Assembly (NCBI RefSeq): GCF_900112695.1
Contig: NZ_FOMT01000005.1
Span: 193,957-257,956 of the forward strand
Length of the DNA stretch: 64,000 nucleotides
From: Paenibacillus catalpae
Lineage (GTDB): Bacteria; Bacillota; Bacilli; Paenibacillales; Paenibacillaceae
Direction: 5' to 3'
Below, one piece after another: positions 19,076-27,738 of the stretch (its first letter is position 1; every line of letters starts with the position of its first letter). The position numbers and the translations under genes are program-made. The notes beneath the pieces were generated by a model. That model did not search any database. It was not told where the DNA came from and saw only the letters and a list, made by a program, of their open reading frames with translations.

Positions 19076-20206
19076 ATGGCGAATGATCAGCATACTGAAC
19101 TAGATGCCGAACAAAAACTCGATTTAGTGAAGGAACAATTGATTGAACAGGGGAAGAAAAGAGCCTCCTTAACTTATAAAGAGATTATGGAGAAATTATC
19201 CCCGTTTGATCAAGATCCGGAGCAAATTGATGAATTTTTCGAACAGCTGGATGATTTAGGAATTGAGGTACTAAACGAAAGAGATGAGGATCGCGATCCG
19301 CTTAACCGCGGTGAGGATTCTGAACGTGAGCAGGATGATTTCAACTTCGACGACGACTTGGCACTGCCGCCAGGGATCAAAATCAATGACCCTGTACGGA
19401 TGTATTTGAAGGAAATTGGTCGTGTTCCGCTCCTGTCAGCGGATGATGAAATCGAACTGGCGCGACGGATTGAGAACGGGGATGAGGAAGCCAAGCGGAG
19501 ACTTGCAGAAGCTAACCTTCGTCTCGTTGTCAGTATTGCAAAACGATACGTTGGCCGTGGCATGCTGTTCCTTGATTTGATTCAAGAAGGCAACATGGGT
19601 CTGATCAAAGCGGTAGAGAAGTTTGACCATCAAAAGGGCTTTAAATTCAGTACGTATGCAACATGGTGGATTCGTCAGGCGATTACGCGAGCCATTGCGG
19701 ACCAAGCGCGGACGATCCGTATCCCGGTTCATATGGTTGAAACGATCAACAAGCTCATTCGTGTCTCGAGACAGCTCCTTCAAGAGCTCGGGCGTGAACC
19801 GACCCCGGAGGAAATTGCGGCGGAGATGGAACTCAGCACCGATAAAGTCAGAGAAATCATGAAGATCGCACAAGAGCCTGTGTCGCTGGAAACACCAATC
19901 GGTGAAGAAGACGATTCGCATCTGGGCGACTTTATTGAAGACCAGGAGGCACTGGCGCCTGCTGATGCAGCGGCTTATGAGCTGCTGAAGGAACAGCTGG
20001 AAGATGTGCTTGATACATTGACGGAGCGTGAGGAAAATGTTCTTCGCCTGCGCTTTGGCCTCGACGACGGACGTACGCGTACGCTCGAAGAAGTTGGCAA
20101 AGTATTTGGCGTAACCCGTGAACGGATTCGTCAGATTGAAGCGAAAGCCTTGCGTAAGCTTCGTCACCCAAGCCGCAGCAAACGGCTTAAAGACTTCCTA
20201 GAATAA
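19076..20206 (+). CDS. sigA: Housekeeping RNA polymerase sigma factor SigA (RpoD)
   Basis: The 376-residue product is a group 1 sigma factor. Region 1.1 is acidic (1-100), regions 1.2-2.4 include [12 protein letters not shown] and [19 protein letters not shown], region 3 follows, and region 4.2 ends in [20 protein letters not shown]. It directs sigma-A promoters such as those marked in this window. A GGAGGAGGG site serves the ATG, 31 bases after dnaG. A terminator follows. Confidence 0.98.
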   Translation: MANDQHTELDAEQKLDLVKEQLIEQGKKRASLTYKEIMEKLSPFDQDPEQIDEFFEQLDDLGIEVLNERDEDRDPLNRGEDSEREQDDFNFDDDLALPPGIKINDPVRMYLKEIGRVPLLSADDEIELARRIENGDEEAKRRLAEANLRLVVSIAKRYVGRGMLFLDLIQEGNMGLIKAVEKFDHQKGFKFSTYATWWIRQAITRAIADQARTIRIPVHMVETINKLIRVSRQLLQELGREPTPEEIAAEMELSTDKVREIMKIAQEPVSLETPIGEEDDSHLGDFIEDQEALAPADAAAYELLKEQLEDVLDTLTEREENVLRLRFGLDDGRTRTLEEVGKVFGVTRERIRQIEAKALRKLRHPSRSKRLKDFLE

Positions 20207-20224
20207 GATAGCTTTACCAATAAC

Positions 20225-20256
20225 GACCTTTCTGCTCTTGCAGCAAGGTCTTTTTT
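20225..20256 (+). terminator. Terminator of dnaG-sigA
   Basis: GACCTT (20225-20230) pairs with AAGGTC (20245-20250), with an inner CTGC/GCAG stem, followed by six T. Confidence 0.85.
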
Positions 20257-20303
20257 CTCAATTGACCAATTGTCATCCTACCTGAGAGGACAACATAAGG
20301 CAT

Positions 20304-21143
20304 ATGAACGAAGAGCGACGCCAGATTATCGTCCGAGAAATTCAACACTGGAGCAGAAGCAAGTTGCTGCCGGATCAATATTGTGATTTTCTGCTTAACT
20401 TGTACATGGATCATGATAAGGAAACAAAACGTGAATCCAGTCATTCGATAACCAAAGCCGTAATGGCCGTTCAGCATGCTTCCGGCAAGCATTGGCTCCT
20501 TACATTTGGATTTTTTACCTTTATTTCCTTTGTTGTGCTTTATTTTAACGTTTTTCATCCGCTATTGCAAATTGGGGTTTCGGCTGTTGCCGTCATCGGT
20601 TTGCTATGGTATGGCGCCCGTCTTCGCCGCCGTTATGAGGCTGCTGGGCTTGCCGTTACGGGTACGGGCATGCTGCTGATGCTTGGATCCGGCTTATACA
20701 TATTGAAGCAGAATGATTGGACCGATTGGGGCTGGAAAGCAGTAATGCTCGGCTTTTGCGCGCTTTTCTGGGTTGTATATGGAATTGCGTCAAGAATTCA
20801 ACTGCTGCATCTTTGCGGCTGGTTAGCGGGCATAATGGTATATGCATGGCTGTTGGCCGAATATACGAGCTTACCGGCTTGGTATGAATCACAGCTGTAT
20901 TGGATGCCGATCTCAATCCTGTTCGGATGGGCGAGCTGGTTCGTGCATCGCTGGTCCAAACCGTCGGCAATGGTCTTATTCGCGGTATGTGCGATTTTAT
21001 GGTTCATGCCGGAGTTGTATGAAATGATTGTATGGAAAGAACCTGTCATGCTGCAGCTGCAGCTGCAATTGCTAGTGAAGATTGCTGCAGGCGGCGGACT
21101 GTTGTTCTTTATGCGAAAACAATGGATGGTGTGGGTTGCTTAA
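20304..21143 (+). CDS. Hypothetical multi-pass membrane protein
   Basis: I recognise no named family with certainty; the layout (charged N-terminus of about 65 residues with QYCDFLLNLY, then seven or eight hydrophobic helices) resembles DUF2157-type membrane proteins. Length 279 residues. Its TAA overlaps the ATG of trmK by one base, so it is coupled to that gene. B. subtilis has the cytochrome gene cccA at this locus, so this is a lineage difference. Confidence 0.8.
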   Translation: MNEERRQIIVREIQHWSRSKLLPDQYCDFLLNLYMDHDKETKRESSHSITKAVMAVQHASGKHWLLTFGFFTFISFVVLYFNVFHPLLQIGVSAVAVIGLLWYGARLRRRYEAAGLAVTGTGMLLMLGSGLYILKQNDWTDWGWKAVMLGFCALFWVVYGIASRIQLLHLCGWLAGIMVYAWLLAEYTSLPAWYESQLYWMPISILFGWASWFVHRWSKPSAMVLFAVCAILWFMPELYEMIVWKEPVMLQLQLQLLVKIAAGGGLLFFMRKQWMVWVA

Positions 21144-21931
21144 TGTTGAAACTTTCGAAACGTCTGCAGACCATTGCAGATTTTGTATCACCGGGCTCGC
21201 GTGTAGCGGATATCGGTTCCGATCATGCCTTGCTTCCGGTCTATTTGATTCAATCGGGCCGCGTTCCGTCTGCGATTGCAGGCGAACTGAATCCAGGCCC
21301 ATTTGAGGCTGCGCGCAAACAGGCAGCAGATGCAGGACTGACAAGCAAACTTCAAGTGCGTCGTGGAGACGGCTTGTCTGTACTCCAGCCGGGGGAAGCT
21401 GATACCGTTACAATTGCCGGTATGGGCGGCAGCTTGATGAGCGGCATTCTGGAAGAGGGATTTTTAGCCGGCAAGCTGGATGGGGTGAAGGAGCTTGTGC
21501 TTCAGCCTAATGTTGGCGAAGAGTTCGTACGAGGCTGGCTGTTTAAGCGTGGCTGGTTCCTCGCAGAAGAGACCATTCTGGAGGAAGACGACAAAATTTA
21601 TGAAGTGCTGCATGCCTTCAAGTATGATGAAGCGGAAGTAAAGGAGCGTAATGCTGAGGTGTACGATCCTTCTTTCCTTATGCTGTCTGTACATCAGGAT
21701 AAAGGAGCCTCCATCTTGGAGAAGATGGGGCCGCATCTGCTTCGCGCGCCAAAAGAAGTCTTTTTCAAAAAATGGCGGTTTGAGCTTGATAAGCTGGGCC
21801 GAATTGTTGCTCAGATGTCCCAATCGGATCTGGAACAGGCGGAGCAGAAAAAGCAGCAATTCGTTGAAGAAATGAATGTGATCGAGGAGGTGCTTCAATG
21901 TTTGCAAACGGGCAAACCGTCATCCAAATAA
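21143..21931 (+). CDS. trmK: tRNA (adenine22-N1)-methyltransferase
   Basis: From the ATG at 21143 the product has 262 residues, close to TrmK (YqfN). It begins LKLSKRLQTIADFVSPG, followed by the SAM-binding motif VADIGSDHALLPVYLI (about 20-35) and AGMGG (about 93-97); the C-terminal part is a coiled coil. TrmK methylates A22 in the tRNA D-arm. The frame is open upstream to 21032 but that lies inside the preceding gene. It overlaps yqfO by 34 bases. Confidence 0.92.
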   Translation: MLKLSKRLQTIADFVSPGSRVADIGSDHALLPVYLIQSGRVPSAIAGELNPGPFEAARKQAADAGLTSKLQVRRGDGLSVLQPGEADTVTIAGMGGSLMSGILEEGFLAGKLDGVKELVLQPNVGEEFVRGWLFKRGWFLAEETILEEDDKIYEVLHAFKYDEAEVKERNAEVYDPSFLMLSVHQDKGASILEKMGPHLLRAPKEVFFKKWRFELDKLGRIVAQMSQSDLEQAEQKKQQFVEEMNVIEEVLQCLQTGKPSSK

Positions 21932-23019
21932 TGGAGCAGCTTGCGCCGAAGCATTATGCGGTTGAGAATGATAAGATCGGGCTTCAGCTCGGTACTTTAA
22001 ATAAGGAAGTCCGCAAAGTCGTCGTAGCACTCGATGTTACCGATGAGGTTGTTAATGAAGCGATTGCTGCAGGAGCCGAGCTTATTATTGCGCATCACGC
22101 GATTATTTATCGACCTTTAGCGAAGCTCGATACGGCAACTCCAGCAGGCAGGCTGTACGAGAAGCTTATTAAGAATGATATTGCGGTCTACATTTCGCAT
22201 ACCAATCTGGATGTAGCCGATGGCGGCATTAATGATTGGATGGCCGACCTAGTCGGGATCAAGACCGAGGGGCGGCAATGCCTGGAGGAAGTGCATACCG
22301 ATAAGCTGTATAAGCTTGTCGTATTTGTACCGGAGGACCATCATGAGAAGGTGCTTCAGGCGATGTTCCAGGCGGGTGCAGGTCATATCGGTGATTATAG
22401 CCACTGCAGCTTTAATATTGAAGGAACGGGTACCTTCCTGCCTGGCGAAGGAACGAATCCTTTTATAGGTAAGCCTGGGCAATTGGAGAAAGCGAAGGAA
22501 GTTCGTATTGAAACGATTGTTCCGCATAGCGTTCACCGTAAAGTGGTGCAGGCTATGCTGAAGGCGCATCCTTATGAAGAGGTTGCTTATGATTTGTACG
22601 CTGTGGATTTGAAGGGCCGTTCGTTTGGACTTGGCCGCAGCGGCAAGTTGGAGACACCTGTAACTCTCGGGGAATTGGCCGAAAAGGTGAAAGAAGTATT
22701 CGAAGTGCCTTATGTCCGGCTTGTTGGCGATCCGAACCGGATCTTGAAGAAGGCCGCCGTATTAGGCGGCTCCGGCGGGCGTTATACCCGTCATGCTCAA
22801 TTTGCCGGCGCAGATGTATTGATTACAGGGGATGTTGACTATCACACCGCGCATGATGCTTTGGCGGATGGACTGTCGATCATCGATCCCGGCCACAACG
22901 TCGAGAAAATTATGAAGCAGCGTGTAGCGGATTGGCTAAATCAGCAGTTTTTGGATCGGAAGTATGAGACAAAAGCTGTTTATTCCTCCATCAATACGGA
23001 GCCTTTCCGTTTTGTGTAG
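21898..23019 (+). CDS. yqfO: Nif3-like dinuclear metal centre protein (YqfO)
   Basis: The 373-residue product is the long form of the Nif3/YbgI family. The two halves of the Nif3 domain (HHAIIYRP about 63-70, SHTNLDVADGGINDW about 100-114, and ITGDVDYHTAHDA about 310) flank a PII/CutA-like insertion (about 125-230). Family members form hexameric rings with two metal ions per subunit; function is not settled. The start lies inside trmK. The pair trmK-yqfO is conserved next to sigA in Bacillus. Confidence 0.93.
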   Translation: MFANGQTVIQIMEQLAPKHYAVENDKIGLQLGTLNKEVRKVVVALDVTDEVVNEAIAAGAELIIAHHAIIYRPLAKLDTATPAGRLYEKLIKNDIAVYISHTNLDVADGGINDWMADLVGIKTEGRQCLEEVHTDKLYKLVVFVPEDHHEKVLQAMFQAGAGHIGDYSHCSFNIEGTGTFLPGEGTNPFIGKPGQLEKAKEVRIETIVPHSVHRKVVQAMLKAHPYEEVAYDLYAVDLKGRSFGLGRSGKLETPVTLGELAEKVKEVFEVPYVRLVGDPNRILKKAAVLGGSGGRYTRHAQFAGADVLITGDVDYHTAHDALADGLSIIDPGHNVEKIMKQRVADWLNQQFLDRKYETKAVYSSINTEPFRFV

Positions 23020-23040
23020 TATTTGGTTCTATAAAACAGG

Positions 23041-23069
23041 TTGAGCTTTTGTAAAATTCCTTGTATACT
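23041..23069 (+). promoter_or_regulatory. sigma-A promoter for rnpB
   Basis: TTGAGC at 23041-23046 and TATACT at 23064-23069 with a 17-base spacer; the predicted start is about 23076, just before the P1 helix of RNase P RNA. Confidence 0.75.
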
Positions 23070-23080
23070 TAGTCGTGCAT

Positions 23081-23489
23081 CGGAAAGTTTGACAGACAAT
23101 CGCTGGCGGCCTTGTTGCCGCGAGAGGAAAGTCCGGGCTCCACAGGGCAGGGTGCTGGATAACGTCCAGTCAGCGCGAGCTGAAGGATAGTGCCACAGAA
23201 ATGGACCGCCGATGGCCGGCTTATGCCGTGCACAGGCAAGGGTGGAACCGTGGTGTAAGAGACCACGAGGAGTATAGGTGACTATATTCCTGGTAAACCC
23301 CACTTGGAGCAAGACCGAGAGAACGTAGCAGCTTCGAGCTGCAGCCTTAGCCCGAGGCTCGTTCGGGTTGGTTGCTTGAGCTGTTCAGCAATGGATGGCC
23401 TAGATAGATGATTGTCGCTTCGTCGTGGGAGGGTCGTTCCCGTTATGACCACTTGGAAGTACAGAACCCGGCTTACGGCAAACTTTCCG
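23081..23489 (+). ncRNA. rnpB: RNase P RNA, class B
   Basis: The ends pair as helix P1: CGGAAAGTTT (23081-23090) with AACTTTCCG (23481-23489). Universally conserved parts are present: GAGGAAAGTCCGGGCTCCAC from 23123, the ACAGAAA element near 23195, the AAGGGTGGAACCGTGG segment at 23238, the AGAGAACGTAGCAG region near 23319 and ACAGAACCCGGCTTAC at 23461. The 409-base length fits the Bacillus type. This catalytic RNA matures the 5' ends of tRNAs together with the RnpA protein. Confidence 0.95.
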
Positions 23490-23507
23490 CAACGGACAAC
23501 AAATTAC

Positions 23508-23537
23508 GCCTCCTGGCATTCGCCGGGAGGCTTTTTG
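23508..23537 (+). terminator. Terminator of rnpB
   Basis: GCCTCCTGGC (23508-23517) pairs with GCCGGGAGGC (23522-23531), followed by TTTTTG. Confidence 0.85.
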
Positions 23538-23590
23538 TTGTTTCGTTTCGGAAAGTTCAAGGTGGTTGGTTGGCAGTGGTCGTCGGGGGC

Positions 23591-23732
23591 GGGTATCTCT
23601 TTCGGTCGCTGTTGTCGTACCGACAAAGGCGACCGAAAGAGATACCCTTACCGCTCCTTTGGCGCCAACATCACTCTTTCCTTCACATCACAACAAATAA
23701 GCATCCCTGGCTCTTGCCAAGGATGCTTATTT
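23591..23732. repeat. Intergenic hairpin module, copy 1
   Basis: A perfect 19-base inverted repeat, GGGTATCTCTTTCGGTCGC (23591-23609) with GCGACCGAAAGAGATACCC (23629-23647), encloses a TTGTCG/CGACAA inner stem. It is followed by a GGCGCCAA segment near 23661 and then a second hairpin AATAAGCATCC...GGATGCTTATT (about 23696-23731). Copy 2 follows 220 bases later with the same order of parts. The reading frames across it are repetitive and not coding. Confidence 0.8.
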
Positions 23733-23810
23733 ATGTCCTCTAACCGAGGGATACCTCGCGTGGCTCCGCCGCTTGGTGCAGCTAACGTATCGCTGTCGAT
23801 CGTCGAGGCA

Positions 23811-23960
23811 GGATATCTCTTTCGGCCGCTGTTGTCGTTCCGACAAAGGCGACGAAAAGAGATACACCTTTCGGCTCCTCTGGCGCCAATCGCAATAACA
23901 ACAAGCAAGCATCCTTTGACCTATGCCAATTATGATGCTTGTATACATCGCGCAGTTTCG
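23811..23960. repeat. Intergenic hairpin module, copy 2
   Basis: GGATATCTCTTTCGGCCGC (23811-23829) and GCGACGAAAAGAGATACACC (23849-23868) reproduce copy 1 over about 75 bases with a handful of changes that weaken the inverted repeat. The GGCGCCAA segment (23882) and a degenerate AAGCATC...GATGCTT hairpin (about 23927-23959) also recur. Copy 2 looks like an older or decayed version. Confidence 0.75.
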
Positions 23961-23983
23961 CCGCTCGGTCAGTACTGCCCCCA

Positions 23984-24164
23984 CTGCACGTAATGCAGGA
24001 AAATTGAGGGAATTAGCCAGGGAAGGGTAGATACATTGCACGAAATGCAGGATATCAGACCGAAATGGCCTCAAATAGACTATTTAAGCAACTTATGGTG
24101 CATTTCGTGCAATATAACTCCGAATACGAGCTAACATCGGCACATTATAATGTATTTCGTGCAA
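23984..24164. repeat. Four-site palindromic intergenic element, copy 1
   Basis: Four 15-base motifs of the form TTGYAYnnnNTGCAR lie at 23984-23998 and 24036-24050 (one orientation, first base C in the first copy) and at 24098-24112 and 24150-24164 (opposite orientation). Start-to-start spacings are 52, 62 and 52. The inner pair, ATTGCACGAAATGCA and its exact complement, is a perfect 15-base inverted repeat. The same design recurs at 53885-54066. It lies between rnpB and a convergent protease gene. Confidence 0.8.
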
Positions 24165-24205
24165 GGTGAGCAGAAAGCAGTAGTTTTTGTCTCGCCAATA
24201 AAGCA

Positions 24206-24238
24206 AAAGCATCCTCGGCAATTGCCAGAGGATGCTTT
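24206..24238 (-). terminator. Terminator of the S8 protease gene, possibly bidirectional
   Basis: AAAGCATCCTC (24206-24216) pairs exactly with GAGGATGCTTT (24228-24238) around a GGCAATTGCC core. It lies about 50 bases past the stop of the minus-strand protease and is the third hairpin of the AAGCATCC...GGATGCTT type in this gap. Confidence 0.7.
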
Positions 24239-24289
24239 ACTTTAATTATTAAATGAACGGCGGGAGATCTAATCTGAGCGTCCTTCGTG

Positions 24290-26152
24290 TTAGCCCGCGT
24301 TATATTTCCGGCTGATCGCCTCCAAGCGGCGCTCGGTTTGGCTTGGGAAGTTCTGAAGGGCGGATGTGTAGTTCGATGCTGCCTTCAGAGCTTTGTCCAC
24401 GTCGATCAGGCCGTAGCCGAAATAATTGTCCTTGCCTTTGTTGCCCAGATCAATGGAGGACTTGCGCATAATCTCCATGACTTCCTCGTTGTTCAGGTCA
24501 GGATTGATCGAACGGATCAAGCCTGCTAATGCCGCGACATGCGGGCTGGCCATTGACGTGCCCGACAAGGCTGCGTATTGGCTGCCCGGATAGGTGCTTG
24601 CAATGCTGTCTCCTGGCGCCGCAACGTCGATATAATCCCCGTAGTTGGAGAACGAAGCTTTGTTGTTGCCGGAGTCAGTAGCAGCGACTGCGAATACTTC
24701 CGGGTATGCGGCCGGATAGCCGGGACGGTCCGTATTATCGTTGCCGCTGGCTGCAACCAACACCACATCATGATCGTATGCATACTTAATAGCGTCGTGA
24801 AGGAACTCCGCCTGCGCATAGTTGCCAAGGCTCATATTAATAACTTTGGCACCGTGGTCTGTCGCCCATATAATCCCTTGGGCAACTGAATAGGTAGAGC
24901 CTGCACCGCTGCTATCCAGAACCTTTACCGGCATAAGCTTGTTGTACCAGGAGATGCCTGCCACACCTTCGCCATTGTTAACCGAAGCTCCAATAATGCC
25001 TGCGACATGGGTACCATGACCAACATCGTCATTAGGAGCGGCATCGGTATCTACAATGTTTGTGCCATCCATCAGTTTACCCTGCAGATCAGGGTGATCG
25101 GCCTGCACGCCAGTGTCCAGGATAGCCACGATTACTTTCTCATTGCCTTTCGATAAGCCCCAGCCTTTTTCGGTTTCGATAGAAGGCAGATTCCATTGAT
25201 ACTGGGAGTAAAGAGCATCGTTAGGAGTGATGATGTCAGCATTGTCATCTGCTGTTTCGTTGGTCAGGTACAGGTAGTGCGGCTCAACGTATTCGGTTTT
25301 CCAGGACTTTTGGAAATAATGAACCATTTTGTCTGCATCCATGTCCTTGGAACGGAATACGTAAGTGTCACCAATCCGTTGAATGTGCTGCGCGTTGATT
25401 TTTTGCTTAATTTGGTCTAATTGCTGGTTAGTCAGCTTATCCTGAAAATGTACAACCACATCCCTGACGTGATAATGGCTGGCATTGCCATTGTCTTCGC
25501 CGTTATGGACGGTTGTCTCGCGATTGGAATTAGGATCAACCGATTCAATCCGGTAATTGCCTTCCGCCGGATAAGGTACAAGCCGCAAGTTCCGTTTCTG
25601 ATGACGTTCAACCTGCATGACAATATCCTGATTAATGACACCTACGACGCCAATGCCATTCTTTTTCCCGCTTGGGACTCCAAGCACCATGTACCGGCTG
25701 CCGGTTTCGCTCATGAACGGCTTGGACTGATAAGATTGACCCGCCTTCACCTTTGCTTTGGCATCGGCAACATACTGAGCTGCTGTTTTATCCGGAAGGG
25801 CTCCACGATCTACACTCCGGTTTCCATTAAGCCAGCTGATATAGGCCATATGCTTGTGCATATTCATCATGTGGGTAACCTTATCGGATTGCGCCTTCAG
25901 CGTATGGGCTTTTACACCGCTGTTCATGAGTTTATGGAATTCTTTGCTGCATTCGGTTGAGCAGAGCAGGGCGGTGGCATCCATATCTTTATTTAAGGTT
26001 TTCACTTTAAGTGTTTTTTCCTGTTCTGCCGAGAAGTTTCTCACCTCTGATTCAGGAGCTTTCCGGTCATTGAAGATATAACGTGTACCGGGTACAACAA
26101 TGGCTACCAGTGCTATAATGGCACAAAGACCAATCCATTTTTTTGCGTTCAT
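24290..26152 (-). CDS. Secreted subtilisin-family serine protease (S8)
   Basis: The 620-residue protein has an N-terminal hydrophobic anchor or signal (about 5-22), a long pro-region (about 30-320) whose last part (about 226-296) looks like an I9 propeptide, and a subtilisin catalytic domain with Asp346 (AILDTGV), His379 (GHGTHVAG), the oxyanion Asn471 and Ser533 (GTSMASP). The first part of the pro-region has an unusual CSTEC cysteine pair at 64-68. It ends soon after the catalytic domain with no wall-anchor motif. It is likely an extracellular or membrane-tethered protease; the substrate is unknown. Transcribed alone, convergent with rnpB. Confidence 0.93.
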   Translation of the reverse strand: MNAKKWIGLCAIIALVAIVVPGTRYIFNDRKAPESEVRNFSAEQEKTLKVKTLNKDMDATALLCSTECSKEFHKLMNSGVKAHTLKAQSDKVTHMMNMHKHMAYISWLNGNRSVDRGALPDKTAAQYVADAKAKVKAGQSYQSKPFMSETGSRYMVLGVPSGKKNGIGVVGVINQDIVMQVERHQKRNLRLVPYPAEGNYRIESVDPNSNRETTVHNGEDNGNASHYHVRDVVVHFQDKLTNQQLDQIKQKINAQHIQRIGDTYVFRSKDMDADKMVHYFQKSWKTEYVEPHYLYLTNETADDNADIITPNDALYSQYQWNLPSIETEKGWGLSKGNEKVIVAILDTGVQADHPDLQGKLMDGTNIVDTDAAPNDDVGHGTHVAGIIGASVNNGEGVAGISWYNKLMPVKVLDSSGAGSTYSVAQGIIWATDHGAKVINMSLGNYAQAEFLHDAIKYAYDHDVVLVAASGNDNTDRPGYPAAYPEVFAVAATDSGNNKASFSNYGDYIDVAAPGDSIASTYPGSQYAALSGTSMASPHVAALAGLIRSINPDLNNEEVMEIMRKSSIDLGNKGKDNYFGYGLIDVDKALKAASNYTSALQNFPSQTERRLEAISRKYNAG

Positions 26153-26341
26153 TGTTCCTTCGTCCCTCCGTTGCTAAGCCAGCGTAGTTGTCACACTACT
26201 GGATAGGTTGCACATCGTTAGGCTGAAAATATGCGCGGAACAATGTCTGAAACGCCAGTACCAAACCAATGTAATTTGTGGTATCATATTGTCGGTGCCT
26301 TAGTTTTTTTTGTTGTAGTAGAAGAAAGGGGAACTACCTAT

Positions 26342-26842
26342 ATGCCATCGACCAATGCGAAGTCGCTTAGTGAAACATCGCGTACAAAGTTAAAAGATGC
26401 AATTAATCAATTGGAATCGTTTCTTAACCAGTATTCGCTGAACCAATTAATCGGCGAAGAAACTGGAGATGAAGCACAAACGTTTTACAAAGGCCTTTTG
26501 TCTGATTTGAGACATTTGTTGGTCTTCTCCGAAGTCTCGGTTGAGAAACTGGGAGTATTGCTCAGAAGACCAAATTTCGATAACGACTTTGCTGAACGCG
26601 CCTTGTACGATGTATATCATCAGTGCGTGAATGCCTTCTTCTATCCGAAGAATGAATGTTACTCGGAAGACGGCCGTTATGCTTATACCGGACAAGACGC
26701 AATCCGCTTCCGCTTTAAGCCAGTACGTGAAGCGCGTGACATCGTTCTTAGCGTGTCCAAGATCTACGAAGAGCTGCGCGATGAATTGGCTTATTATGAG
26801 AATGATTACATGACCCAGCGCCGTATGCAGGGGCAAAAATAG
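26342..26842 (+). CDS. ypuI: YpuI family protein (DUF3907)
   Basis: From the ATG at 26342 the product has 166 residues and matches YpuI, with conserved segments ERALYDVYHQCVNAFFYPK (about 86-104) and GQDAIRFR (about 119-126) and a Tyr/Glu-rich end. Function is unknown. An AGAAAGGGGAA site places this start; the frame is open to 26231 without similarity. It is divergent from the protease gene. Confidence 0.88.
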   Translation: MPSTNAKSLSETSRTKLKDAINQLESFLNQYSLNQLIGEETGDEAQTFYKGLLSDLRHLLVFSEVSVEKLGVLLRRPNFDNDFAERALYDVYHQCVNAFFYPKNECYSEDGRYAYTGQDAIRFRFKPVREARDIVLSVSKIYEELRDELAYYENDYMTQRRMQGQK

Positions 26843-26897
26843 GACGGAATGAATCACTTTCGATCAGGGAAACTTGATAACGGAGGTGATTTTTTTT

Positions 26898-27104
26898 ATG
26901 CCGAAAGGTGTATCCTGCAGCGTATCGAACTGTACCTTCTGGAAAGAAGGCAACAATTGCAACGCCGATGCCATTTCCATTGATATTGATCAGCATGCTG
27001 ACTTCAATGAAGAATTTGCAGCTGACGATCTTGGGCTTTACCATCAGGACCAAGCGACGGAATCATCCGCTACCTGCTGCCACACTTTTAAACCGAAGGA
27101 GTGA
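26898..27104 (+). CDS. DUF1540 domain protein
   Basis: The 68-residue product begins MPKGVSCSVSNCTFWKEGNN and carries the DUF1540 cysteine pattern (Cys7, Cys12, a Cys near 20, and a CC pair in ATCCHTF near the end), likely a small metal-binding fold. A GGAGGTGAT site at 26882-26889 serves the ATG; an upstream in-frame start would overlap that site. It is followed by a membrane gene six bases later. Confidence 0.88.
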   Translation: MPKGVSCSVSNCTFWKEGNNCNADAISIDIDQHADFNEEFAADDLGLYHQDQATESSATCCHTFKPKE

Positions 27105-27110
27105 CGGGGA

Positions 27111-27557
27111 ATGGATCAAAGAGGCGTAAAAATCACGGATCGTCATAAGAACGATTATCCGCAATATGAAGTATCGGCACCAAATGCGATGCCGGATTTG
27201 AACGGCGGTAAAGTGGAAGAATGGGCCAATGAAAATAACGTCAATAACGTCCATGAAGAAATGGCAGCGGATTTCGCTGTAGGAAGTCCCGTCTCCTATG
27301 TACCAAGAGAACAAAGCATTGAAGAAGCAGCAGAAGATGTAGAGGCCGGAGGAACAGCCCTTGGCTGGGTTGCACTAGTATTTGCTGCCGCATCCTGGTT
27401 TTTATGGCCGGTTGTACTTGGCATCACTTCAGCTGTACTTGGCTTCATTGCATATCGCCAGGGAGCAAGAGCGCTTGGCGGATGGGCAATGGCAATTGGC
27501 CTTATCGCTGTATTACTTTCGTTAGTCATTGTTCCGTTTTATTACGCGGTAACCTGA
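27111..27557 (+). CDS. Hypothetical protein with DUF4190-like membrane pair
   Basis: The 148-residue product has an acidic, Asn-rich N-terminal half and two or three C-terminal helices (about 84-105 and 118-146) with LGIxSxVLGFIAYRQGAR between them, a layout like DUF4190 proteins. No function can be given. The ATG follows the DUF1540 stop by six bases with a GGAGTGACGGGGA site. A terminator follows at 27562. Confidence 0.8.
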   Translation: MDQRGVKITDRHKNDYPQYEVSAPNAMPDLNGGKVEEWANENNVNNVHEEMAADFAVGSPVSYVPREQSIEEAAEDVEAGGTALGWVALVFAAASWFLWPVVLGITSAVLGFIAYRQGARALGGWAMAIGLIAVLLSLVIVPFYYAVT

Positions 27558-27561
27558 GTCA

Positions 27562-27600
27562 AAGCCTTGGCGGCAATTACGCCGCTGAGGCTTTTTTTTG
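27562..27600 (+). terminator. Terminator after the DUF1540 unit
   Basis: AAGCCTTGGCGGC (27562-27574) pairs with GCCGCTGAGGCTT (27581-27593) around AATTAC, then a T run. Confidence 0.85.
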
Positions 27601-27681
27601 TTATAGATACATAATATTGGTTTGATCCAACAGATTTACCCTGCTGTGGGCACTTACAAAAGGATTGTCAATAACTTTGGA

Positions 27682-27710
27682 TTGCCGCTCTGCCCGATTT
27701 TACCTATAAT
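27682..27710 (+). promoter_or_regulatory. sigma-A promoter for the ABC ATPase-hydrolase pair
   Basis: TTGCCG at 27682-27687 and TATAAT at 27705-27710 with a 17-base spacer. Transcription from about 27717 fits the ATG at 27739. Confidence 0.7.
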
Positions 27711-27738
27711 TTATAGATGTATGGGAGGGGAACAACCG

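Noticed and set aside
23238-23253. T-box-like AAGGGTGGAACCGTGG
   Set aside because: It lies inside RNase P RNA, where this sequence is part of the conserved core; no terminator or aminoacyl-tRNA synthetase gene follows.
23408-24074. Open frames of 86-193 codons on both strands through the rnpB downstream gap
   Set aside because: They run through inverted repeats and the 3' end of rnpB, lack ribosome sites, and exist on both strands, so they are repeat artefacts.
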